The notes under the pieces are model-generated. The model made no database searches. It was not told the DNA's origin and was given only the letters and a program-made list of their open reading frames with translations. Below are positions 36,313-46,357 of a stretch of 64,000 bases of DNA, piece after piece. Source of the DNA: Ensifer sp. IC3342 (GTDB lineage Bacteria; Pseudomonadota; Alphaproteobacteria; Rhizobiales; Rhizobiaceae); contig NZ_JADYVE010000017.1 of assembly GCF_020193655.1 (NCBI RefSeq), positions 1-64,000 of the forward strand. Reading direction: 5' to 3'. Numbering within the stretch: the stretch's first letter is position 1; every line of letters starts with the position of its first letter. A program made the translations under genes and the position numbers.

Positions 36313-38256
36313 GTGAATAAGCATTCCGGAAATCGCACTGCCATCGATCCCGCCGCACTGGAAATGAGCATTGCCTCAGCCACCGAGGCGCTGCTCGGTT
36401 ATCGTCGTGCCGATGGCCACTGGGTGTTCGAACTGGAAGCGGATTCCACCATCCCTTCCGAATACATCCTGCTACGCCATTACCTAGCCGAGCCCATCGA
36501 TGTCGTGCTCGAAGCCAAAATCGCCAATTATCTGCGGCGCACTCAAGGCGCGCACGGCGGCTGGCCGCTGGTGCACGACGGGCCCTTCGACATGAGCGCA
36601 AGCGTGAAGTCTTACTTCGCGCTCAAGATGATCGGAGATTCCGTCGACGCGGCTCATATGGTGAAGGCGCGCGAGGCGATCCGCGCGCGCGGCGGCGCCG
36701 CTAATAGCAACGTATTCACGCGTTTCCTGCTCGCGCTCTATGGTACAGTCGGCTGGCGCGCGGTGCCGGTTCTGCCAATCGAGATCGTGCTGCTGCCAAT
36801 CTGGTCGCCGTTCCACCTCAACAAGATTTCCTATTGGGGGCGCACCACTATTGTGCCGTTGATGGTTCTTGCAGCGCTGAAGCCGCGTGCGAAGAATCCT
36901 TGGGCTGTCGACATCGAAGAACTGTTCCTTCAGGACCCCAAGAGTGTTGGCATGACGCCGAAGGCGCCACACCAGAGCTGGTGCTGGTTCTTGCTGTTCC
37001 GTGGCATCGACTGCATCCTGCGCGTTATCGAGCCGCTTCTTCCGAAGAAACTTCGTGAGCGCGCGATCGCGAGTGCGCTCGCCTTCACCGAAGAGCGGCT
37101 CAACGGTGAAGATGGCATGGGCGCGATCTATCCATCGATGGCCAATATAGTGATGATGTATGACGCGCTTGGCAAGGACGAGCATTTTCCGCCGCGCGCG
37201 ATCACACGCCGCGCCATTGACAAGCTCTTGGTGATCGGCGAGGTAGAGGCCTATTGTCAGCCGTGCCTGTCGCCGGTCTGGGACACCGCGCTGACCTGCC
37301 ACGCGCTGCAGGAGGCGGGCGGCGCTAACGCCGTGGCGAAGGCCAAGCAGGGCCTCGACTGGCTGAAGCCGCGGCAGGTGCTGGACGTGAAGGGCGACTG
37401 GGCGGTGAAGGCCCCCGGCATCAGGCCGGGCGGCTGGGCGTTTCAGTACAACAACGCGCACTATCCCGATCTCGATGACACCGCAGTGGTGGTCATGGCC
37501 ATGGACCGCGCGCAGCGGCACGTTGGCAGCAAGGAATATGACACCGCGATCGCACGTGGTCGGGAATGGATCGAAGGCATGCAAAGCCGGGATGGCGGCT
37601 GGGCCGCCTTCGACGTCAACAATCTCGAATATTATCTCAACAACCTTCCGTTCGCCGACCATGGCGCGCTGCTCGACCCGCCGACCGAGGACGTCACCGC
37701 GCGGTGCATCTCGATGCTGGGCCAACTCGGCGAAACCGCCCAAAGCAGCAAGGCAGTGGCCGATGGGATTGCCTATTTGCGCCGCACCCAACACGCGGAG
37801 GGTTCATGGTACGGCCGCTGGGGCCTGAACTACATCTATGGGACCTGGTCGGTGTTGTCTGCGCTAAATGTCGCAGGTATCGATCAAAAGGACCCCATGA
37901 TACGAAAGGCGGTGGAATGGCTGGTATCCATCCAGAGTCGGGACGGCGGCTGGGGCGAGGATGCGATCAGCTATCGACTCGACTATAAGGGATATGAGCA
38001 CGCGCCTTCCACGTCCTCCCAAACGGCGTGGGCCTTGCTCGGGCTGATGGCGGCCGGCGAGGTAGAGCATCCGGCCGTCGCACGGGGGGTGAAATACCTA
38101 AAAAGCACACAAACCGAGGACGGCCTATGGGATGAGCAGCGCTACACCGCCACGGGTTTTCCACGCGTATTTTATTTGCGATATCACGGCTACTCAAAGT
38201 TCTTTCCGCTCTGGGCATTGGCACGGTACCGGAACTTGAGGAGCACGAACGTTTGA
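36313..38256 (+). CDS. shc: Squalene-hopene cyclase
   Basis: A 647-residue class II triterpene cyclase. The catalytic acid motif DLDDTA is at residues 386-391, and QW repeats are present throughout (RRTQGAHGGWPL, MQSRDGGWAAFD, RRTQHAEGSWYGRWG, IQSRDGGWGED, KSTQTEDGLWDEQRY). It cyclises squalene to hopene and diplopterol at the membrane. It begins with GTG after AGAGGAAGT. No head-group genes (hpnG, hpnH) follow, so the operon would make unmodified hopanoids unless the chromosome supplies the rest. Confidence 0.94.
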   Translation: MNKHSGNRTAIDPAALEMSIASATEALLGYRRADGHWVFELEADSTIPSEYILLRHYLAEPIDVVLEAKIANYLRRTQGAHGGWPLVHDGPFDMSASVKSYFALKMIGDSVDAAHMVKAREAIRARGGAANSNVFTRFLLALYGTVGWRAVPVLPIEIVLLPIWSPFHLNKISYWGRTTIVPLMVLAALKPRAKNPWAVDIEELFLQDPKSVGMTPKAPHQSWCWFLLFRGIDCILRVIEPLLPKKLRERAIASALAFTEERLNGEDGMGAIYPSMANIVMMYDALGKDEHFPPRAITRRAIDKLLVIGEVEAYCQPCLSPVWDTALTCHALQEAGGANAVAKAKQGLDWLKPRQVLDVKGDWAVKAPGIRPGGWAFQYNNAHYPDLDDTAVVVMAMDRAQRHVGSKEYDTAIARGREWIEGMQSRDGGWAAFDVNNLEYYLNNLPFADHGALLDPPTEDVTARCISMLGQLGETAQSSKAVADGIAYLRRTQHAEGSWYGRWGLNYIYGTWSVLSALNVAGIDQKDPMIRKAVEWLVSIQSRDGGWGEDAISYRLDYKGYEHAPSTSSQTAWALLGLMAAGEVEHPAVARGVKYLKSTQTEDGLWDEQRYTATGFPRVFYLRYHGYSKFFPLWALARYRNLRSTNV

Positions 38257-38379
38257 TGGAAAGAGTTTGGCCATCGGGTCGATGGGTTATACATACCGTA
38301 CATGAGGTTGCTGCTCCCCGGCAGAAGGGTGACCCTTTCGCTGGTGATTCGTAAGGAACGAATGGAGAGCAGCGCTTGC

Positions 38380-38829
38380 GATGTTTGCAGCATTGGATGT
38401 CGGTGGCAAGCGGACGGTCGTGTGCGTCGTCGACGCGGAGCGACCCTTTAACGCATGCGAGCATCAAGGCGTTACTGGCCTTGGCCTCGATCGAGGCGTT
38501 ATTGACCAAGCTCAACGTGGCCTCAAGGAACTGTCGCGCCGCCATGAGATCGCCTAGCGTTTGGATGAGCGTGCCGGGGGTCGGGCCGATCACGGCGCTG
38601 GCCTTTATCGCAGAACGTTGAGCGGTTTCGAATGACGCGCGACATTGGCGCCTACCTCGGGCCGAGCAAGAAACGCTATCAATCGGCCGAAAACCGGCAC
38701 TATCTCTACGAGGCCGCCAATGTGCTGCTGACGACGGTTAAGAAGTGCTGTCATGCCTGGAACTTGTTCGCCAACGACAAGAGCGTCGTCGCCTTCATCA
38801 AGTCACGCAACTGGGCGCAGACGGTGATA
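38380..38829 (+). mobile_element. IS110/IS1111-family transposase remnant
   Basis: MFAALDVGGKRTVVCVVDAE resembles an IS110 transposase start. It is followed after a deletion by SVPGVGPITALAFIAER and, in another frame, RDIGAYLGPSKKRYQSAENR and HYLYEAANVLLTTVKK, which are from the C-terminal half. The pieces are out of frame and shortened. It separates the hopene operon from acdS. Confidence 0.65.
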
Positions 38830-38869
38830 GTGAGGTCGTCCTTGCGCAGATATTCCCAGATGTTTCTCG

Positions 38870-39883
38870 TCAGCCTTTGCGGAAGGCATAGCTGTATCCA
38901 TTTACAGCAGGCGCGCCACCGAGGTGCACATATAGAAGGCGCGATCCCCCGGGAAAGAAGCCCTTCTTGACGAGATCGATCATACCCTGCATGGATTTAC
39001 CCTCGTAAACTGGGTCAGTGATCATGCCCTCAAGTCGTGCGCACAGGCGGATAGCCTCCTTAGTCTTTTCGGACGGAAGGCCATAACACGGGCGTGCATA
39101 TTCCTCCAGTAGGATCACATCGTCCTCGTTAATTTCCATGCCCCGGTCGATGAGATCTGCTGTACGCTGGGCAATCTCAAGCACCTGCGCTTTGGTTTGC
39201 GCGGGAGTGGCGGAGGCGTCGATGCCGATCACGTTGCGCTGTCTTCCGTCCTTGGCAAATCCGACGAGCATGCCGGCATGTGTCGACCCCGTGACCGTGC
39301 ATACTAGAATGTAGTCGAAGGCGAAGCCGAGCTCTTTCTCTTGGGCCCGCACCTCCTCCGCAAAGCCCACGTAGCCAAGGCCGCCATATCGGTGAATGGA
39401 TGCTCCGGCCGGAATGGCATAGGGCCTGCCACCTCTGGATTTAACTTCGTTTAGCGCCTTTTCCCAACTGGGGCGGATACCAATGTCAAAGCCGTCGTCG
39501 ACTAAGCGCACTTCCGCCCCCATGATGCGGCTCAAGAGAATGTTGCCGACCCGATCATAGACCGCATCCTCATGCGGCACCCAGCTCTCCTGCACCAGTA
39601 GGCATTTCATGCCGATTTTGGCTGCCACCGCAGCGACCATCCGCGTGTGGTTCGACTGCACACCGCCTATTGAAACGAGCGTGTCGGCATGGGTGGCAAT
39701 CGCGTCGGGGACTATGTATTCGAGCTTGCGGAGCTTGTTTCCCCCAAACGCAAGACCGGAATTGCAATCTTCGCGCTTGGCGTAGATTTCAACTTGACCG
39801 CCGAGATGGTTTGCGAGGCGGTCAAGCTTCTCGATAGGCGTGGGTCCAAAGGTGAGCGGGTAGCGTTCAAATTTTTGCAGCAT
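38870..39883 (-). CDS. acdS: AcdS, 1-aminocyclopropane-1-carboxylate deaminase
   Basis: A 337-residue PLP enzyme starting [20 protein letters not shown]. The PLP lysine lies in [10 protein letters not shown]. The residues used to tell true ACC deaminases from D-cysteine desulfhydrases, Glu and Leu near 295 and 322, appear as VYEGK (Glu294) and HLGG (Leu321) here. It cleaves the ethylene precursor ACC to ammonia and 2-oxobutyrate, lowering plant ethylene and favouring nodulation. AGGGGG precedes the chosen ATG. In Mesorhizobium, acdS is under NifA control; I see no clear NifA or sigma-54 site here. Confidence 0.93.
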   Translation of the reverse strand: MLQKFERYPLTFGPTPIEKLDRLANHLGGQVEIYAKREDCNSGLAFGGNKLRKLEYIVPDAIATHADTLVSIGGVQSNHTRMVAAVAAKIGMKCLLVQESWVPHEDAVYDRVGNILLSRIMGAEVRLVDDGFDIGIRPSWEKALNEVKSRGGRPYAIPAGASIHRYGGLGYVGFAEEVRAQEKELGFAFDYILVCTVTGSTHAGMLVGFAKDGRQRNVIGIDASATPAQTKAQVLEIAQRTADLIDRGMEINEDDVILLEEYARPCYGLPSEKTKEAIRLCARLEGMITDPVYEGKSMQGMIDLVKKGFFPGGSRLLYVHLGGAPAVNGYSYAFRKG

Positions 39884-40157
39884 GCCCCCTCCAGCACGTG
39901 AGTGAACTTGCACGAGTCTCCAAACAATGCGCATTTGAAGCCGGCGGCGCTACTGAGGTCAAGTGCCAAGACAAAATTGGCCGCGGCCGATGTGCTGCCG
40001 CTATGGTTTCCATCTTCCTAGACTCAACACGCTTCTCCACTGAGCGCAAGGGGCTTGGCATCGGTGGCATGATCCCGGATTGCTTGGTTCGCCGCGCAAA
40101 GCTGAGACTTCATTAAACAAATTCAATATTTCGTAGTTTATGAATGCTAGTATCAGA

Positions 40158-40400
40158 CTACTTCAGTGCGAAAGTGGACGTTGGCACTCGAAGTGCGGCG
40201 GCTATGCGCCTGAGCCTGCCCGGGTCGGCATCAGCACCTAGTTCAATCCCTATAATTTCGGCGCAGGTCAGACCGCATGTTAATGCGAGGTCGTCGACAC
40301 TATACCCGACTGCTTCGCGAGATCGCCGGACAGCGTCACCTATTTCGACGTGGCCCTGAGACGTGTCCTTAGGGCCGATGTTATGGATTGAATGTTTCAT
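40158..40400 (-). CDS. Small XRE-type helix-turn-helix protein
   Basis: An 80-residue protein starting MKHSIHNIGPKDTSQGHVEI, with a Cro/XRE helix-turn-helix (VRRSREAVGYSVDDLALTCG, then LTCAEIIGIELG). The ATG at 40400 has an AGGAG at the usual spacing, which decides it against longer starts. It lies 275 bases upstream of acdS on the same strand and may regulate it or the divergent side. The protein's target is unknown. Confidence 0.7.
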   Translation of the reverse strand: MKHSIHNIGPKDTSQGHVEIGDAVRRSREAVGYSVDDLALTCGLTCAEIIGIELGADADPGRLRRIAAALRVPTSTFALK

Positions 40401-41077
40401 GAGATGGACTCCTATGTTGTGCGCAGGAAGCGCGCGTCCTCGCGTGAAGGGGACCTCCGGCCATGATGGCGGACAGGCCTGGAAGGCGTGAACATCCTCA
40501 AGATCAAGCCGATAAGCTTGAGCGCAGATGCGCCCGATCGACGGTGCTCTTCTATTCGGTGCGGCCAGTTGTCCTCGCGACAACTCGTCTACCATTGCGC
40601 CCAAAAAAGATTCTCGTCGCGTGGAGTCGACCATTGAGTCCGCGAGAGCGGTCCCTCAAAGCTTTGGAAATGATGGTGAACGCCGAGCAAGTGACCCTCC
40701 TGCAAGTTGATAGGACTACTGAAAAAAGGCACAAGAACCGAGTGCTGATCTTTCTACATGTCTCGCTCGCACAGCATTAAAAGACATGATCTCCCGGCCG
40801 CCGAAAGCCGGGCGACGAGTTTAGCAGATTCTCAAGTATGCACTCAACTCCGCCAACTTCGTCGTTATGGGGGCTTGCGAGCATGTTCGCATGCGTGAGA
40901 AGACTTTTTGGAGACGTGACAATGGCGGTGATCAAAACACCGGCAGTGCCGGTGTTAACCTACACCCGTTCATGGCGAATCAAAGGCGGAAAGCGGTGCC
41001 TCTGCTATGCGCAGGCCGTCGTCGACGAGCCGGATCCAAGTGCGCTGCACCCTCCCCGTCAGCGTTTAGTTCAACTA
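40401..41077. other. Intergenic region with no gene seen
   Basis: Short overlapping frames occur on both strands, none with a recognisable motif. It separates the XRE gene from the SyrM-like gene. Confidence 0.35.
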
Positions 41078-42091
41078 TCATTCAGCCGTCTCGCCATTTG
41101 GTTCTTGTGATACGTCTAGTCGGCCCATCCGCGCTGCAGCGGCGATTTCGCGACGCAGCAAGCGATGTTCCGAGTCGTGATGGCACCGTCGGTGCCAGAA
41201 CAACGCCACTTCGTAGGGCTTCAGTTCCACGGGTGGATCGATAGTGGCGAGCGGCAGCATAGTCGCGACTCGGGTTGCAACTCGGTTCGGCACCATCAGC
41301 ACTAGGTCAGTCACCGCCACTACAACTGCCGCAGTCAATACATTGGAAACCACTATCGGGCCGGGTAGCCCAAACTTGGCTAGTCCATCATAGACTTGAC
41401 CCAAGCCCTCGTTGGAGTCCGAGGCAATAGAGGCGTGACGAAGCGCCGCGAAGGTCCCGACGCTCCACTCCTGCTCCAATGCAGGGTGGTCGCGGCGAAG
41501 CAGGCAAGTGAAACGGTCGGCATAGAGACCGCGCCGCAAGTAGCCTGGAGGAGCGGCACCGATCTGCCCGACCACCAAGTCGATATCACCTTGCTCGAGG
41601 CGCCGTAGCGCGCCGTCCAATAGTGGCTCGGTGACGATGTCAATATGAGGCATACGCTCGCCGAGACGCGGCAATAGATGTGGTAGCAGAACGAGCGATT
41701 GGTGATCGGGCATCGCCATTGTCACTTTCGACCGCCAAACCCTTACGCCGGAACTGCGGTTCACCAGTTCGCGGATCGCATTCAACACCGACGGCAGCAT
41801 TTGCGCCAAGTGTTCGGCCTGCGGTGTTGGGACCAGCCCACTTGAGCCGCGAACCAATAGATCGTCATTGAACATGTCACGCAGCCTTGATAGGGCTCGA
41901 CTCATTGCAGGTTGGCTCCTACCGACATGTTGAGCCGCATGCGTGATGTTTCGGTACTGCAGTAACGCCTCGAGCTCCACTAGCAGGTTCAGGTCAACGG
42001 ACGCCAGATTCAGTATACTCCGTTGCCGCGCGGCGTCACTGCCATCGACGATCAGGGCCGTGCGCGGATTCTTCCAAGCGGGCTGATCCAT
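41078..42091 (-). CDS. syrM: SyrM-like LysR-type symbiotic regulator
   Basis: A 337-residue LysR-type protein starting MDQPAWKNPRTALIVDGSDA. The helix-turn-helix region (SVDLNLLVELEALLQYRNIT, QHVGRSQPAMSRALSRLR) and the body (MAMPDHQSLVLLPHLLPRL) agree with SyrM proteins as I recall them from NGR234. SyrM is a NodD-related activator of nodulation and polysaccharide genes, and SyrB (21228) represses it. GAGGAGAAG at good spacing fixes the ATG at 42091 rather than the start 13 codons upstream. The exact paralogue number is not decided. Confidence 0.75.
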   Translation of the reverse strand: MDQPAWKNPRTALIVDGSDAARQRSILNLASVDLNLLVELEALLQYRNITHAAQHVGRSQPAMSRALSRLRDMFNDDLLVRGSSGLVPTPQAEHLAQMLPSVLNAIRELVNRSSGVRVWRSKVTMAMPDHQSLVLLPHLLPRLGERMPHIDIVTEPLLDGALRRLEQGDIDLVVGQIGAAPPGYLRRGLYADRFTCLLRRDHPALEQEWSVGTFAALRHASIASDSNEGLGQVYDGLAKFGLPGPIVVSNVLTAAVVVAVTDLVLMVPNRVATRVATMLPLATIDPPVELKPYEVALFWHRRCHHDSEHRLLRREIAAAARMGRLDVSQEPNGETAE

Positions 42092-43179
42092 GGATGTCTT
42101 CTCCTCGTGAGTGGTGTTTGTGGGCCACAAGATTGAGCCCGCGTTAGACTGAGTAGGGGTGCGGTCAACTGAGCCGTTGAGATGCCATACTTGGCGATGC
42201 AGTATCTCGGGAAGTGTCTTCCGAATTCATTCGCCATCGGCTGATTGATGCTTCTTGCATCTCTAAACTCCTTCAAGCCGGAGCAGGTCTCCTCAGAAAA
42301 CGCTTGGCGGGGCGGCGTTGCGTTCGGTTGTAAAGCAAAGATCAGTTATGTTGCCGCGCTCGTCCCAGAACGGCCTATAGATCGCCAAATCAGCGCCCCC
42401 CTCGGAGGCGACGCCTCTCGACTCGCGTCGCACCGAGCTAGCCCGAGCGATGACTTGTGATGTACTCGAGACCACGCACGTGCAGGTGAGCACCCGAGAT
42501 TTCGCTGCCCGTGGCTATAGTTGAGGTGCCGTTGCACGAGCCGACAATTCAGCTCGCCGCGAATATGACCCCACTTGAATTCGCTCATGAAGCCTGCCTC
42601 AATGCATCCGAGGACGGATTGCCAATCATATCTGCTTGGCCTGTGTTTGATTTCCACTCTGTCTCCAACTTCTCCGAGCTTTCTTAATCGAATTTCGCGA
42701 GAATGGAAAAATCGAGTTTTTGCATAAATATCATCCATACCGTGGATGAACGTGTTGCATGCTCAGTCAGCACTATGGGATCTTATTGACGCGGCTCGAC
42801 CGCCAAGAAGCAGCAATTATTGCCGTAGAATACGGCATTCGATACGCTGACGTCCAGCGCAAGGAGGATCCACAGACGTAGATGCCGGCTCCGTCGTTAC
42901 GAATGCTACAAGAGCGTCAATCATTCGTGGTTTCGGCTTCCTTGAAGCTTAGGGAACCGTTTCGAGTCCCAACGTTCTTGGTCTTTCGTTTCTTATTGAG
43001 CTTGTCTCCGCCGCTGTGACCGTTCTCGGCAGAACCACTGAGACTTGTGAATGCTAACGCTCCGTCGGCTGTACAAGTTGGGCATCCCCCTTGATGTGAT
43101 TACCGGAGAAGCCGACATCCACGTAGCTCTAAGAGCGGCCAAGCCAAGTCGCCTGCAGGAAACATGGACCACCTTCATC
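42092..43179. other. Region between syrM and an IS630 remnant; no intact gene
   Basis: I find no convincing gene. A minus-strand frame at 42346-42738 (130 residues, FFHSREIRLRKLGEVGDRVE) is open but unrecognised. A half nod box occurs at 42733-42748. Confidence 0.35.
42733..42748. promoter_or_regulatory. Half nod box (ATCCAT-N3-GTGGATG dyad)
   Basis: ATCCATACCGTGGATG is the perfect left dyad of the nod-box consensus, but the right half (ATC.AAACAATC.ATTTTACC) is missing in both directions. It may be a remnant or a LysR-type binding site. Confidence 0.35.
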
Positions 43180-43475
43180 ATCGTCCGGTCGACAGAGGGC
43201 CTTCACCGACGTGCTTCTCCTGAAGACAAAACCTCGCGAGACCAACTTCTTGATGGCGCCAGGAACATCGGCACCACAGAAGGTGTCATCCTTTCTCAAC
43301 GTCGGGGGGCGTCCACCCCAGCACTGGAAAACGACGTCCTTCACCGGGGCTCTGCGACTTTCCGGAGTGACCGCGCCGATGGTGCTCGATGACACGATGA
43401 ACGGCACGGGCCTTCCGGGGTTATGTGGGAGCAAATACTCGTGCCGATGTTCTCGCCGGACGACTGCTGTGTCTG
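43180..43475 (+). mobile_element. IS630-family transposase remnant
   Basis: Frames give PQHWKTTSFTGALRLSGVTA, then PMVLDDTMNGTGL and, one frame over, EQILVPMFSPDD. These match the DDE-domain block HGHWKTTTF...ALR...APWVLDGPINGE...VEQVLVPTL of IS630-type transposases. The ends and the reading frame are lost. It abuts the last gene of the nopC-y4yS operon. Confidence 0.6.
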
Positions 43476-43506
43476 CTTCTTAAAGGCGAATGGCCGTCTT
43501 ACTGCT

Positions 43507-44055
43507 CTATCGGGATTGCAGCAACGAACTCTGTTCGGACTTCCCTTCATACGCAAGAGACAGATTGAGATTATGGTGCAACATCTCATTCTCTGGGTCC
43601 GTTTCGAGAGCTTTCCGATACAGCTCTTGTGCCGCGTCATGCCGCCCCTCAATGTCCAAGATGACTGCCTTCGCATTCAATGCACGCAAATTGCCCGGGG
43701 CAGCAACTAAGACGTTGTCTAATGCCGGAAGCGCCTCATGCGGGCGTTTTTGCGCCACCAACGCTTTTGTGAGACGGATTGCGGCATCGACGTTGCGTGG
43801 ATGCCGCTTCAGATCATCCCGCGAAGCCAGCTCTTCAGCATCCTGACCGACTGCGCGCAAAATGCGTTGGCGCATAGCCGCATCGATTTGATTGGCGCCG
43901 AGCAATTGTGGGGTCGACGTCTCCTTCACTGAAAGAACGGGCTTATCCCAGCTAGCGCAACCGCCGAGAGACAGGATGGCGAACACTGCGAAGAGAACTA
44001 AGGTCAAACGAAATGAAAGTAACGGCGCAGCGACTGTATTCTCATGTGAATTCAT
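43507..44055 (-). CDS. y4yS: Y4yS-type TPR lipoprotein of the type III locus
   Basis: A 182-residue protein with a signal peptide and lipobox (LFAVFAILSLGGCASW) and C-terminal tetratricopeptide-like helices (ALNAKAVILDIEGRHDAAQE, then LYRKALETDP). It is the last gene behind rhcV, the place of y4yS in NGR234. Its function in secretion is not settled; an outer-membrane or pilotin-like role is possible given the lipid anchor. Confidence 0.8.
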   Translation of the reverse strand: MNSHENTVAAPLLSFRLTLVLFAVFAILSLGGCASWDKPVLSVKETSTPQLLGANQIDAAMRQRILRAVGQDAEELASRDDLKRHPRNVDAAIRLTKALVAQKRPHEALPALDNVLVAAPGNLRALNAKAVILDIEGRHDAAQELYRKALETDPENEMLHHNLNLSLAYEGKSEQSSLLQSR

Positions 44056-44071
44056 GCTTGGTTCTCACCTA

Positions 44072-46171
44072 TCATCCAGTAGTGGCAGGAAGGCGGATAC
44101 TGCGAGGTTCCCCTGACGTTGCACTAATGGTTCCAGAGGGGAGCCTGACGGATCCGGCGGGCTCAATTTTAAAATCGGAGGCGAGGTCCTGATAAGACAG
44201 CACGGCAAGGTCGATACCGTTTCGGGTGAGAAAACCGCGGACGAAGCGTCGGACATCCATTGAAGTTAAGACGATCGGGCGCGTCTGACCCGGTGCTTTT
44301 CTCGAAAAGATCTGCCGCATCTGTGACAGCAGCGCCTCACTTTGCCGCTCCTCTAATACGAGGTAGGGGCCCGCAGCCGTTTCCCGAACCGCGCTACGCA
44401 CGACATCCTCAGCCTCGCGTTCCAAGACGAAGGCAAGCAGGACACCGTTTTTGCCATAGCGGTGACAGATCTGCCGCTTCATTCCAGAACGAACGTATTC
44501 CGTGAGCAGCGCGACGTTTTGCTCACGTTCGCTCCATTCGGCCAATGCCTCCAAGACGAGCCGGGTGTTTCGGATCGGTATACCTTCATCCAACAGGCGG
44601 CGCAGCACATCTGCAATCCGGGGGACAGGCGTGGTACGCAGCACCTCCTTCACGAGATCTGAATATTCCCGCTCCATCCGGCCCAGTAGTTGGCGGGTCT
44701 CTTGGATGCCCACCAAGCGCGGCGCATGGTAAGTCAATGTGGAATGGACACGCAACGCGAGAAGTTCGCTAGGACCATGATGCCCAATACCGGCTGCTTT
44801 GAGCGCTGGTGCGTGGCTTTGTTCAACCCAGATTCTGTGCGTTTCAGGATCATGCCGAAACGGGATGCCGCTTGATTCAATGTTCGTCAGATCGTCCGCG
44901 AGGGAAAGCTGCGCCGGATTAATTAGATCCTGTTCGACTGGCACGCCTTCGACATCTATCCTGAATTGCGACTCGGGCAACTGCTGGTCGACAGCGACTG
45001 GGATGGGAGGAACGATAATGCCGAGATCGGCCGAGACTAGTTGCGAAACACGCGCAATGCGCTGCCGCAATTCGACCTGGTCGATCGCATTCGTAAGGCT
45101 TGGCGCGAGGAAGAGCGCGATGGGGTTTGCCTGCACAGCAACGTTTTGCATTTGAGACTCAGCTGAAGTTACAGTTGTAACATCGACATTGTCGGCACCC
45201 AGGACGTCACGATTGACGAAGCTTGCCGCAGCGAAGACTGCGGCCAAGATAAAAAAGACAGGTAGAGGGAAACCAGGAACGAAGCCCATCGCCACCAGGA
45301 CGCAGGCCGCCAACCGCAATGCTCGTGTACTGGCAGTGAGTTGATTGGCTATGTCCTGACCAAGGTTGAGTTTCGAAGCTCCGGTTACACGAGTGACCAT
45401 GATTGCCGCTGTAATTGAGAGCAGCAGGGCCGGAATCTGCGAGATTAACGCATCGCCTATCGTCAGCAGAGTATAGTGATGCAGCACCTGGGTGAAGGAC
45501 ATGCCCTTCGAGAAGAGGCCGATGGAAATTCCACCCAGCATGTTGATGCAGATAACCACCAGCCCGGCGATGGAATCGCCCTTCACAAACTTCATCGCGC
45601 CATCCATCGCGCCATAAAGTTTGCTTTCTTTTTCTAATGCGGCGCGCCGCCTACGGGATTCGTCGGCATCGATGTGACCGTTCCGCAACTCTGCGTCGAT
45701 CGCCATTTGCTTGCCTGGCAAAGCATCGAGGGTGAAGCGCGCCGCCACTTCTGCAACGCGTTCGGCGCCTTTCGCCAGGACCATGAACTGCACCATGGTC
45801 ACTACCAGAAATATGACGAAACCCACGACAATATTGCCTGAGATCACAAAACTGCCGAACGTGTGGATGATGCTGCCTGCCTCGCCCTCGGCCAGGATTA
45901 GTCGCGTCGTCGCGACGGTGAGCGCCAGGCGGAATACCGTGGAAATCAAAATGACGCCGGGCAAAGAGGAAAAATCAAGTGGCGTGCTGACATACAGGGC
46001 TGCCATCAGCAGCAGTACAGCCAATCCCATATTGAACCCTATCGCCGCGTCCACCGCCACGACCGGGATTGGCATGATCATCATACTGACGGCCAGAAGC
46101 AGCATCAACGCGACCATCAAGTCGGGCTTGGCCGGCGCATGCTCGATGAATTTACGCAGGGCGTTGGCCAT
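44072..46171 (-). CDS. rhcV: RhcV (SctV), export gate protein of the type III secretion system
   Basis: A 699-residue SctV/FlhA-family protein. The N-terminal half has about eight membrane helices (LMVALMLLLAVSMMIMPIPV, TPLDFSSLPGVILISTVFRL) and the family signature RAEVAARFTLDALPGKQMAI. The C-terminal half is the cytoplasmic domain that forms the nonameric ring. It receives substrates from the ATPase and chaperones. The gene is complete, 16 bases upstream of y4yS and 186 bases downstream of y4yQ. Confidence 0.94.
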   Translation of the reverse strand: MANALRKFIEHAPAKPDLMVALMLLLAVSMMIMPIPVVAVDAAIGFNMGLAVLLLMAALYVSTPLDFSSLPGVILISTVFRLALTVATTRLILAEGEAGSIIHTFGSFVISGNIVVGFVIFLVVTMVQFMVLAKGAERVAEVAARFTLDALPGKQMAIDAELRNGHIDADESRRRRAALEKESKLYGAMDGAMKFVKGDSIAGLVVICINMLGGISIGLFSKGMSFTQVLHHYTLLTIGDALISQIPALLLSITAAIMVTRVTGASKLNLGQDIANQLTASTRALRLAACVLVAMGFVPGFPLPVFFILAAVFAAASFVNRDVLGADNVDVTTVTSAESQMQNVAVQANPIALFLAPSLTNAIDQVELRQRIARVSQLVSADLGIIVPPIPVAVDQQLPESQFRIDVEGVPVEQDLINPAQLSLADDLTNIESSGIPFRHDPETHRIWVEQSHAPALKAAGIGHHGPSELLALRVHSTLTYHAPRLVGIQETRQLLGRMEREYSDLVKEVLRTTPVPRIADVLRRLLDEGIPIRNTRLVLEALAEWSEREQNVALLTEYVRSGMKRQICHRYGKNGVLLAFVLEREAEDVVRSAVRETAAGPYLVLEERQSEALLSQMRQIFSRKAPGQTRPIVLTSMDVRRFVRGFLTRNGIDLAVLSYQDLASDFKIEPAGSVRLPSGTISATSGEPRSIRLPATTG

Positions 46172-46357
46172 GAAGGTCCCTCACGATCGTTTCTGAACGA
46201 CTCTGCTGCGCAGTTGCAACGTAGCTCTCCAAGACCGCAAGCGCCTTGTCCGTGCGGTCGGCCCCTGCAGCCCCTGGCTGCGCATAAGAGCCAAACACAG
46301 GTGCGAAGTTGGCCGGTCATCAAGTCTGTCCAAGATCGTCGGGCCTGCGCTGGAAAC

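Noticed and set aside
39884-40140. Possible sigma-54 promoter or NifA site upstream of acdS
   Set aside because: On the minus strand TGCCAAG-CCCC-TTGC has the -12 element but lacks the invariant GG at -24, and another TGGCAC lacks a -12 partner. No TGT-N10-ACA was found.
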